A DNA stretch of 9,367 bases, from NCBI GenBank assembly GCA_003159055.1, contig PMLH01000323.1, forward strand, positions 1 to 9,367. The letters are read 5' to 3'. Of this stretch, positions 1 through 6,259 are shown piece after piece; the stretch's first letter is position 1, and every line of letters begins with the position of its first letter. A model generated the notes under the pieces. It had not been told where the DNA came from. It did not search any database and saw only the letters and a program-made list of their open reading frames with translations. Made by a program: the position numbers and the translations under genes. Source of the DNA: Myxococcales bacterium (GTDB taxonomy: Bacteria; Myxococcota; Polyangia; Fen-1088).

Positions 1-869
1 ACGCCGTCGATGTCTTCCAATGCTGCAAGTCCGCTGCCGGCCGCGAGCAGCATTCGGTAGAGAAGGTGCTCGCGCACGCGTGCCACTCGCGCGCGCTTCT
101 GGGTGAGCACCTCGCCCAACGTAGCCGGCCATCCCAGCATGCCGAAGAACCCACTCTCCTGCGTGAGCAGAATGTTGGCGCGTTCCGGCCCGAGGGTGGC
201 ATCGGCGGCGAGCGCGAGGGCAATCGCCGGATCGATCTCACCGGAATTGTACTCGCCGGGCAGACCCTCGACGGGCGTGCTACCGCTGGTCACCATCAGC
301 GGCGTGCGACCGAGGACCGCTGCGATCTCGGGACGCGATTCGAGGCAGATGGACAGAACCCGTGCGGGCCGCCCGCTGGGTGGCATGGCTTGCGCGAACT
401 GGCCAACGGCGGCCTCGTGATAAAGGCCATGGTAGCCCCAGCGTCGTACCGATCCGCCGATGTCACTCGGAAGCGCGTAGGTGGTTTCACGCACTGGCAG
501 GTCGACGAAGAACGAGGTCTCGAAAGCGACAGCGATGGGCATTTGCGGAAATGCCGAACGCGTCTCATCGACCAGGGTGGTGGTTTTCGAAACCGACAGC
601 GGCGCCTGCGCGGCCAGCGTCAGCAGCTGCCGGTGGCTTTCCTTGTCCAGCAACACCGGCGAGGCGAAATCCCTTCCGCCGTAGATGGCCCAGATGCTGA
701 CCACGTCGATGGTCGTGTCTTCGCGATTGGCGGCCAGCACGGCTTGGACATCTCTGACCGAGCTGGTGGTGCCACGCGGATCTCCCATCGGGGCGGGATG
801 AGCGCTGCCAACGGCGACACGCGCGTAGTTCAAACCGGCTTTTCCAGGGATCAGGACCAGGGCGTTCAT
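1..869 (-). CDS. Acetate kinase-like paralog, probable pseudokinase (3' end beyond window)
   Basis: Open frame of 289 residues from ATG at 869, running off the left edge without a stop. It aligns along its length with the neighbouring AckA: residues 143-151 (RWGYHGLYH) match AckA YGFHGTSH, and 209-220 (SGEIDPAIALAL) match SGDLDPAIALSL. The ASKHA acetokinase fold is therefore likely. The active site is not kept. The N-terminal phosphate loop NxGSSSxK reads IPGKAGLN. The Arg of HRMVHGG is Trp60. The catalytic Asp of FDTAFH is Glu117. The HLGxG loop reads CLESR. The Arg of TRSGD is Asn208. Only His147 is clearly retained. Its start codon overlaps the ackA stop (ATGA), so the two are probably translationally coupled and made in similar amounts. 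By inference it is a non-catalytic partner or regulator of AckA; an enzyme with a changed substrate is the alternative. Family assignment is secure, function is not. Confidence 0.85.
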   Translation of the reverse strand, partial: MNALVLIPGKAGLNYARVAVGSAHPAPMGDPRGTTSSVRDVQAVLAANREDTTIDVVSIWAIYGGRDFASPVLLDKESHRQLLTLAAQAPLSVSKTTTLVDETRSAFPQMPIAVAFETSFFVDLPVRETTYALPSDIGGSVRRWGYHGLYHEAAVGQFAQAMPPSGRPARVLSICLESRPEIAAVLGRTPLMVTSGSTPVEGLPGEYNSGEIDPAIALALAADATLGPERANILLTQESGFFGMLGWPATLGEVLTQKRARVARVREHLLYRMLLAAGSGLAALEDIDG

Positions 870-2077
870 GACGGTAGCCTTTCTGGTCTTGCTAGGAGCG
901 AATAGCTTGCCCGTGCGATGGCCACTTCCTCGTTGGTCGCGATGGCCAAGATGCGCACGCGGCTTTGCGGGGCCGAGAGATCCACGGGCAGCGCGACTGC
1001 CTCGGCGTTCTTCTTGGCATCCAGAACCACCCCCAAAGCGTCGAGCCCGGACGTGACCGCCCAGCGAACGTAGGGGATCTTTTCGCCGATGGTATCCGTG
1101 AAGATGATGCAGTGGGGGCGCCCGGTGACCAGCAGATAGCTGCCGAGATATTTGCGGATGCGCCACAGATAGACCTGCGCCGCGCTCCCCATCCCAGCTC
1201 CTTCGACGCCGCTGCCGGATTTCACCAGGTCGCGAATGTCCGCCGAGACGCCGGTTAGACCCAAGAGCCCGCACTTGCGATTGAGCATGCTTTCCACCGC
1301 ACGGCTGTCACCCTGCGCACGTGCGACCAAGGACAAGGCAATCGCGGGATCCAAGTCGCCTGAACGCGTGCTCATCACCAGGCCCTGCAGGGGCGAGTAG
1401 CCCATGGTGTTGTCGACGGAGCGGCCGTTGATGACCGCGCACAAGCTGGCACCGCCACTGCCGAGGTGACAACTGACCGCACGGAGCTCGGATATGGGAA
1501 TGCCGAGGAACTTCGCCGCTTCCTGGGCGACGTACTGATGGCTCGTGCCATGGAAGCCGTATTTGCGGAAGCCCTGCTTGCGTGCAAGCTGGTAGGGGAG
1601 GGCATAGCCGCGTGCCGCTGAGCCAATGGTCGAGTGGAAGGCGGTGTCGAACACCACCGTTTCGGGCAGCTTGGGATAGAGCTGCCGACACGCGACCAGG
1701 AGTCGCAGCGCCGGTGGATTGTGAATCGGCGCGAGATCTTCGACCTGGTGCAACTGCTGAAGAGCGGCTTCGTCGACGATCACGTGGTCTTTGAAGAGCG
1801 CGCCGCCGTGGACCATGCGGTGCCCAATGGCCTCGGGCACCAGGCGCGAATCCCGCTCCAGCAGTTTCATCACCGCCGAAAAGGCCGTGCCGTGATCGGG
1901 CATGTCCATGGCGTGGTCCTCCTTGGCCCCCAAGGCGGTGTGATGAATGCATCCCGGTAGGGCGGTTTTCGGACCTACCCGCTCCGCTTCTCCGGCCGCC
2001 AGCTCGGTTTCGCTGGGCATGTCGATCAGGCGGTATTTGAGCGACGAGCTGCCACAATTGAAAACGACGATGCGCAT
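866..2077 (-). CDS. ackA: Acetate kinase (acetokinase family)
   Basis: 403 residues, the normal length for AckA, which interconverts acetate plus ATP and acetyl phosphate plus ADP in the cytosol. Seen motifs: N7 and S10/S12/K14 in the FNCGSSSLKY loop, R87 in GHRMVHGG, D144 in VFDTAFH, H176 in FGFHGTSH-type YGFHGTSH, R238 in STRSGDLDP, D280 in ADIRDL and E383/E384 in ATNEEVAIAR. These are the residues known for substrate and phosphate contacts in the family. Two places deviate: HLGNG is HLGSG (204-208), and the C-terminal FTxGIGEN nucleotide-binding motif is FTDTIGEK (326-333). Propionate or another short acid is therefore possible as substrate. It is the middle gene of an operon, 15 bases after the M20 gene and overlapping the pseudokinase-like gene by 4 bases. 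The ribosome site is weak (GGCGGG-like), suggesting coupling to the upstream gene. Confidence 0.93.
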   Translation of the reverse strand: MRIVVFNCGSSSLKYRLIDMPSETELAAGEAERVGPKTALPGCIHHTALGAKEDHAMDMPDHGTAFSAVMKLLERDSRLVPEAIGHRMVHGGALFKDHVIVDEAALQQLHQVEDLAPIHNPPALRLLVACRQLYPKLPETVVFDTAFHSTIGSAARGYALPYQLARKQGFRKYGFHGTSHQYVAQEAAKFLGIPISELRAVSCHLGSGGASLCAVINGRSVDNTMGYSPLQGLVMSTRSGDLDPAIALSLVARAQGDSRAVESMLNRKCGLLGLTGVSADIRDLVKSGSGVEGAGMGSAAQVYLWRIRKYLGSYLLVTGRPHCIIFTDTIGEKIPYVRWAVTSGLDALGVVLDAKKNAEAVALPVDLSAPQSRVRILAIATNEEVAIARASYSLLARPERLPS

Positions 2078-2092
2078 GGGCTGGCCCGCCTA

Positions 2093-3310
2093 TCAGAGGC
2101 TGTCGGGGATCCACCCAAAAACCGGGATCCCTACCAAGCCGTGGGCGATGGCTGCGGTTCCGTAGGCACAGTCCACCAGCTTCGTGATGGCCACCGATTC
2201 GCCTTCGCGATGCGCCTGTTCTTCGTGGCCAGGGCCGTAGCCCACCGTCGGGATGCTGTATTCGTTGACCAGCAAGCTGCCCGCGGTGCCCATGCCCAGG
2301 CGAGCCAGCTTCCAGCGTCCCGGTTTCACCTCGCAGCCCGCCGCAGACAGCGCCTGGCGTGAACGCGAGAGCAGGGGACTGAACGGATCCGTCGACCAGG
2401 CTTGCGTGATGCGCTTGGCCTTCACCACCATGCCGCTTGGCAGGATCTCGCTGCGTTCGCGCACGCACACTTCCACGTCAACCGCACCTGCGGAGCTGGC
2501 CGCGCGCACGGCCTCGCCTTTCATGCGTGAAATCAGGTGGTTGACGCTGTCGTTCGATCCAAGCCGGCGTTCCAGCCCAATCACCGCTTGCCGGTACCCG
2601 GGGCCGTCTTCGAAGCGCGTGTCGCCGACCGAGACTTCCTCGATGCCGGTCTCGTCTCCCGATTCGTCGAATGCGCGGCTGACCAGCTCGGCGGCATCGG
2701 TTACGCGAAAGGGGTTGATGCCGCGGACCGTGATCTCCAATTCGGCACGCCCGTCGTGACCGTAGAAAAGCCCGAGATCGGTGGGTTCGCCGAGCACAAC
2801 GTAGTCCGGGCGCAACCCCATTTCTTTCAAGGTGTGGCTGATAAGGCCTCGCATGCCAATCGAGACGCCGTTTTCTTCGAGCACGGTTCCCGCGACGATT
2901 AGGTGTCCCCGCAGCGGCAAGAGGCTTCGCTTGATCAGGCCGGCGGCGAACACCTGCGCGGCGAGTCCCCCTTTGCAGTCGGCGGCGCCAAGGCCGTGCA
3001 GACGCCCGCCCTCGATGCGTCCGCTCCACGGCGATTCATTCCAGGTGGCGAGGTTCCCGCTTCCGACCGTGTCGAGGTGACTCGACAGCATCAGGGTCGG
3101 TCCTTCTTCGATCCCGTGCATGATGCCGACCACGTTGCCGAGCTGGTCGGCGAACACGCGATCGAAGCGCAAGGCGTTCATTTGATCGATGACCACAGCC
3201 CCGGCCTTCTGTTCGTCGCCACTCGGACTGTGGGTCCGGAGCAGTTCCTGCGCGAATGCGACGAGCTCGCTCTGAAGTCCATCGAGCTTGTTCTTGAGCA
3301 GATCGTACAT
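2093..3310 (-). CDS. M20-family metallopeptidase/amidohydrolase (ArgE/DapE/YgeY-like)
   Basis: 405-residue cytosolic di-zinc hydrolase of the M20 (ArgE/DapE/ACY1/CPG2) group, which cleaves amide bonds of acyl-amino acids, small peptides or related compounds. Visible metal and catalytic motifs in order: SSHLDTV (H78, D80), GAADCKGG (bridging D111), LEENG (general base E145 and ligand E146), GEPTD (E175) and the C-terminal GPGHEEQAH (H367). The spacing and the WNESPWSG segment recall the YgeY/DapE-like branch, but the substrate cannot be read off. The dimerisation-lid segment is unusual: after ITVRG (about residue 197) the family's GHSSxPxxGxNA stretch, with its catalytic-site His, is missing, and the chain continues as INPFRVTDAAELV. 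It is the first gene of the minus-strand operon, with a good Shine-Dalgarno (AAAGGA) and a sigma-54 promoter immediately upstream. Confidence 0.9.
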   Translation of the reverse strand: MYDLLKNKLDGLQSELVAFAQELLRTHSPSGDEQKAGAVVIDQMNALRFDRVFADQLGNVVGIMHGIEEGPTLMLSSHLDTVGSGNLATWNESPWSGRIEGGRLHGLGAADCKGGLAAQVFAAGLIKRSLLPLRGHLIVAGTVLEENGVSIGMRGLISHTLKEMGLRPDYVVLGEPTDLGLFYGHDGRAELEITVRGINPFRVTDAAELVSRAFDESGDETGIEEVSVGDTRFEDGPGYRQAVIGLERRLGSNDSVNHLISRMKGEAVRAASSAGAVDVEVCVRERSEILPSGMVVKAKRITQAWSTDPFSPLLSRSRQALSAAGCEVKPGRWKLARLGMGTAGSLLVNEYSIPTVGYGPGHEEQAHREGESVAITKLVDCAYGTAAIAHGLVGIPVFGWIPDSL

Positions 3311-3315
3311 GGGGT

Positions 3316-3321
3316 TCCTTT
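3316..3321 (-). promoter_or_regulatory. Shine-Dalgarno of the M20 gene
   Basis: On the minus strand AAAGGA lies five bases before the ATG at 3310. It supports this start and a well translated first gene of the operon. Confidence 0.7.
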
Positions 3322-3353
3322 CATGGGGTCGAATGCTGACTGCCTAGACTCTC

Positions 3354-3369
3354 AGCAAGGGCCGTGCCG
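3354..3369 (-). promoter_or_regulatory. Sigma-54 (-24/-12) promoter of the M20-ackA operon
   Basis: Read on the minus strand the site is CGGCACG-GCCC-TTGCT against the consensus TGGCACG-N4-TTGCW. Only the first base differs, and the invariant GG and GC are the required 12 bases apart. The predicted transcript start is near 3343, leaving a leader of about 33 bases that contains the Shine-Dalgarno. The divergently encoded activator carries the sigma-54-contacting GAFTGA loop, so promoter and activator fit each other. Confidence 0.88.
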
Positions 3370-3447
3370 GACTGTGTGTCTTTGTCGATCGGCAATCAGC
3401 GCGGGGACTTGCCGCGGGTGGCGCGGAATGCAACACGATCCCCGACA

Positions 3448-3476
3448 TTGCAAAGTGAAATCACGTGTTTCATATT
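3448..3476 (+). promoter_or_regulatory. Candidate sigma-70-type promoter of the regulator gene
   Basis: TTGCAA at 3448-3453 and CATATT at 3471-3476 are separated by 17 bases (each 4 of 6 matches to the consensus). A start near 3483 would give an almost leaderless transcript for the ATG at 3485. The -10 lies inside the inverted repeat at 3465-3483, which would allow autorepression. The base matches are seen; function is inferred from a modest match. Confidence 0.35.
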
Positions 3477-3483
3477 GAAACAC
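3455..3483. promoter_or_regulatory. Inverted-repeat operator / upstream activating sequence
   Basis: GTGTTTCA-tat-TGAAACAC at 3465-3483 is a perfect 8-base inverted repeat. It directly abuts a shorter one, GTGAaaTCAC (3455-3464). TGAAA half-sites start at 3456 and 3476, two helical turns apart, with the opposite TTTCA at 3468. The centre of the large repeat lies about 131 bases upstream of the predicted sigma-54 start, the usual distance for XylR/NtrC-type enhancer sites. It ends one base before the regulator's start codon. The repeat is seen; binding by the adjacent regulator is inferred. Confidence 0.7.
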
Positions 3484-3484
3484 C

Positions 3485-5113
3485 ATGCGTGCCGACGATT
3501 TGCGTTTTGACGAACTGCTCACCTTTCGCGATGGGGTGATCGATTTTCAAGGGCGCCGGCTGGTCCTGCACAGCACCGACGCTTTCGCGCAGTTTCGCAA
3601 GGACCTGTTCGAAATGGTCGGCGCGCGCCAGACACGCCGGATTCTCACCCGCTATGCCTATTTTTGGGGACAGGCCGACGCTGCGGCCATGCGCCGGGTG
3701 TTCTCCTGGAGCAGCGCTATCGAGCTGGTGAAGGCGGGCGGGCGCCTTCACGCCATGCAGGGCGTGGCCCGCTGGGTGACCAAACGGCTGGACATCAATG
3801 AGGCTGAGGGCAAAGACGGGCATTTCTTGATGGAAGTCGCGTGGCACGGATCGGGCGAGGCCGAAGAGCACATGGCGCATCTCGGAAAGGCGGAGCACCC
3901 GGTGTGCTGGATGCTGGTGGGTTATGCCAGTGGATTCATGTCGTACGCACTTGGCCGCAACATCTACTTCGTCGAGCAATCGTGTCGCGCCCAGGGGGGC
4001 CGCGCGTGCACCGCCGTCGGCAAGGATGCGGCATCGTGGGGCAACGAGCTGCACGCACACCTGCCGTACTTTTCCGCCGACGACATCCAGGGCAAGATTC
4101 GCAACCTGACCGACAGACTTCGTCAGGTCACGCGCGCGCTGGATGCGAACACGCGCATGCTATCCACGCTCGAACGTCCACCGCTGGTCGAGGTGCGCAG
4201 CCCGGCCTTCACACGCGTGATCGAGCTTGCCACCCGGATTGCGCGCTTCGAATCGTCGGTGCTGATTACGGGCGAAAGCGGTGTCGGCAAGGAAGTGGTG
4301 GCGCGGCTGATTCACAACCGCTCGCCCCGCGCCAAGGGACCGTTTCTTGCTATCAACTGCGGCGCGCTGCCCGAGACCTTGCTTGATTCCGAGCTGTTCG
4401 GTCACAAAGCAGGAGCGTTTACCGGCGCGGTTTCCGACCACGCGGGATTGTTCGAAAGCGCGGCCGGCGGGACCTTGTTCCTCGACGAGGTCGGCGAGGT
4501 TTCCCACGCCACCCAGGTCAAGCTGTTACGGGTTCTGCAAGAACGAGAAATCCGTCGCGTCGGCGAGAGCCGAAACAGGCCCATCGACGTGCGCGTGCTG
4601 GCCGCGACCAACCGCAACCTGGAAGTCAGCATGGCCGAGGGAAGCTTTCGGGAGGACCTCTACTACCGGCTGCGCGTGGTGGAAGTTGCGATTCCGCCCC
4701 TGCGCGAACGCAAGGAAGACATCCTGCCGCTGGCGCGATTCTTCGTCGAGCGCTTCAAAACCAGGTTGAAACTCCCGTCGTTGCGACTTTCCGCCGATTC
4801 CATCGGCTATCTCACCAGCTACCCGTGGCCGGGTAATGTGCGTGAGCTGGAGAATGCCATCGAGCACGCGGCGATCCTTTCGCGCGACGGGCGTCTAACC
4901 CCAGACTTCTTCCCGCCCGGAATCATCCATCGTGCGGCCCGGCCGGGGCGGACGTCTGGCAAGCTCTCACTGCACGACGTGGAACGGGAGCACATCGAAC
5001 AGGTCTTGCGTCAGACCGGCGGCAAGTTGCGCGAGGCCGCGGCCATCTTGGGCATCAGCACCGCGACGCTCTGGCGGCGCCGTAAACGCGACCGCGGTCG
5101 CACCAAAGCATGA
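3485..5113 (+). CDS. XylR/DmpR/MopR-type sigma-54-dependent transcriptional activator
   Basis: 542 residues with three regions. Residues 1-185 form the XylR_N plus V4R effector-sensing module. The central AAA+ domain (about 236-400) has Walker A GESGVGKE (263-270), the sigma-54 contact loop GAFTGA (310-315), Walker B GGTLFLDEV and the GNVRELEN motif (450-457). The Fis-type HTH spans about 510-535 (REAAAILGISTATLWRRR). C141, E164, C167 and C175 have the same spacing as the zinc ligands C155/E178/C181/C189 of the phenol sensor MopR, and W120 corresponds to its pocket Trp134; H89 may be the pocket His. An aromatic or similar small effector is therefore likely, but its identity is unknown. An in-frame TGA at 3476-3478 makes ATG 3485 the first possible start; no clear Shine-Dalgarno is present. 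It probably activates the divergent operon through the 3455-3483 sites and may repress itself there. Confidence 0.93.
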   Translation: MRADDLRFDELLTFRDGVIDFQGRRLVLHSTDAFAQFRKDLFEMVGARQTRRILTRYAYFWGQADAAAMRRVFSWSSAIELVKAGGRLHAMQGVARWVTKRLDINEAEGKDGHFLMEVAWHGSGEAEEHMAHLGKAEHPVCWMLVGYASGFMSYALGRNIYFVEQSCRAQGGRACTAVGKDAASWGNELHAHLPYFSADDIQGKIRNLTDRLRQVTRALDANTRMLSTLERPPLVEVRSPAFTRVIELATRIARFESSVLITGESGVGKEVVARLIHNRSPRAKGPFLAINCGALPETLLDSELFGHKAGAFTGAVSDHAGLFESAAGGTLFLDEVGEVSHATQVKLLRVLQEREIRRVGESRNRPIDVRVLAATNRNLEVSMAEGSFREDLYYRLRVVEVAIPPLRERKEDILPLARFFVERFKTRLKLPSLRLSADSIGYLTSYPWPGNVRELENAIEHAAILSRDGRLTPDFFPPGIIHRAARPGRTSGKLSLHDVEREHIEQVLRQTGGKLREAAAILGISTATLWRRRKRDRGRTKA

Positions 5114-5120
5114 GCGCAGC

Positions 5121-5141
5121 GGTTGTGACGGCACCGCAACC
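5121..5141 (+). other. Weak inverted repeat between the regulator and GH12 genes
   Basis: GGTTGTG (5121-5127) can pair with CAC and AACC (5132-5141) with a three-base bulge. No T-run follows, so it is not a convincing terminator, and transcription may continue from the regulator into the GH12 gene 46 bases downstream. Confidence 0.2.
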
Positions 5142-5159
5142 CGGGTAGCCTTCACGGCC

Positions 5160-5981
5160 ATGATACGTCATGCCGTGTTCGGTGCTTGTCTCGCTTCCGC
5201 CCTCCTGGCCTGTTCGACGGGCGGCGGGCGGGCCGATTTCGATCTCAAGACAGTACCGGGAACGCCCGTGTTCGAAGCGGAAAAGGACTACGCATCCACC
5301 GTGCTGGCCGGTCGCTATCGCCTGGTCAACAACGTCTGGAACAAAGGCGCAACCACCGGCCGCTACCGGCAGAAGATCTTCGTCAACGACGACCATGGCA
5401 AGCCGGTCTTCGGTTGGGTCTGGAAGTGGCGTGACAGCAGCGGCGTGGCGACCTACCCAGAGGTCCAAGTCGGTGTCAGTCCCTGGAACGGGGAGGCAGC
5501 GCCCGACTCGGGCTTCCCGTTTCAAGCCGGCACCAAGAAGCTGGTGGTGAGCTACGACGTCGACCTGCAGGCCACGGGCGCCTACAATCTGGCCTTCGAA
5601 TTCTGGGCCGTGGCCAGGCAGCCCGTCACCCAGGATACGGTCACCCATGAAGTCATGATTTGGATCGCGGGCGAAGCCCTGGGCGCCGCGGGCAGCGAGG
5701 TGGCCCAGGCAACGATTGGCGGCAACACCTTCAGTGTCAACCTTCGCAAGAATCAGGGCGATGCTTCCGGTGGGAGCACAAGGACCTGGACCATCATCTC
5801 GCTGCTTGCCGACAAGCCCATCCTTCACGGGCCGCTCGACGTGGGCGCCATCATCGACTACCTCATCAAGACCGGCCTGCTCGACCGGCGTCTTCTAATT
5901 GCGAATTTCGAGCTGGGCGACGAAGTACAGCGCGGCTCGGGCATGACCGTCATTCGCAACTACGCCGTCACGGTGGAGTAA
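5160..5981 (+). CDS. Glycoside hydrolase family 12 lipoprotein (endo-beta-glucanase/xyloglucanase)
   Basis: 273 residues. The N-terminus has a hydrophobic signal ending in the lipobox LLAC (Cys18), so the mature protein should be lipid-anchored at the cell surface. The rest fits GH12, a small beta-jelly-roll of endo-acting beta-1,4-glucanases and xyloglucanases. Matches in order are NNVWN (57-61), GWVWKW, SYDVDL, NLAFEFWAV, THEVMIWIAG (161-170), ATIGGNTFSV, DYLIKTGLL and the C-terminal NYAVTV. E164 in EVMIW corresponds to the family nucleophile, and E255 in GDEVQRG to the acid/base Glu of the GTEPF motif. The start at 5160 is chosen because it begins the signal peptide; the frame is open further upstream but there overlaps the regulator's HTH. 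No clear Shine-Dalgarno is seen. It lies 46 bases after the regulator and may be partly co-transcribed with it. Confidence 0.87.
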   Translation: MIRHAVFGACLASALLACSTGGGRADFDLKTVPGTPVFEAEKDYASTVLAGRYRLVNNVWNKGATTGRYRQKIFVNDDHGKPVFGWVWKWRDSSGVATYPEVQVGVSPWNGEAAPDSGFPFQAGTKKLVVSYDVDLQATGAYNLAFEFWAVARQPVTQDTVTHEVMIWIAGEALGAAGSEVAQATIGGNTFSVNLRKNQGDASGGSTRTWTIISLLADKPILHGPLDVGAIIDYLIKTGLLDRRLLIANFELGDEVQRGSGMTVIRNYAVTVE

Positions 5982-6259
5982 CGGCATCGAAAACCGTTGC
6001 GAGCACGCGCCCTTGACTCGCACGCAAGACGCTCGGCATCGCGATTGAGCGTAGTTCTTGATCGAAGGCCTTTAGTCTCTTTCGGTGTGGCCGATACTAA
6101 GCATGGGGACGCAACTGGAAGACTAAGCCGGCTGCGTGCTTCCTGCTGCCGTTGGCTTCAACACTCCATCGCTGAGCTCGTGGTGGTCTGCCGACAGTGG
6201 GCATGACGAAGTGTTCTCTTAACTTCTGTCAGAGGTTCGCGCCTCTGTCGTACCTGATC
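5982..6259. other. Intergenic region with little recognisable content
   Basis: No convincing gene, RNA or strong promoter is seen. A 5-base inverted repeat, AACGG/CCGTT (5980-5998), follows the GH12 stop but lacks a T-run. Near the right end, CAGAGG-ttcgcg-CCTCTG (6230-6247) can form a hairpin just before the preferred start of the next gene. Confidence 0.4.

Noticed and set aside
66..905. 279-residue plus-strand open frame
   Set aside because: It lies antisense to the acetokinase-like gene, whose minus-strand translation aligns with AckA. The plus-strand product has no recognisable motif.
1308..2468. 386-residue minus-strand open frame across the ackA/M20 junction
   Set aside because: It is a shifted frame over two genes with full sets of family motifs. 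The product is Arg/Pro/Gly-rich and typical of GC-rich shadow frames.
3459..3471. AATCACGTGTTTC as an IHF site
   Set aside because: It matches the IHF consensus only partly and lies within the putative enhancer palindromes instead of between enhancer and promoter.
4932..5159. Upstream in-frame extension of the GH12 protein
   Set aside because: It would overlap the end of the regulator and bury the signal peptide and lipobox inside the chain. The ATG at 5160 begins a proper signal sequence.
6088..6103. TGGCCGATACTAAGCA as a second sigma-54 promoter
   Set aside because: GG and GC are correctly spaced, but ACG and TT of the consensus are missing and no activator site is evident nearby.
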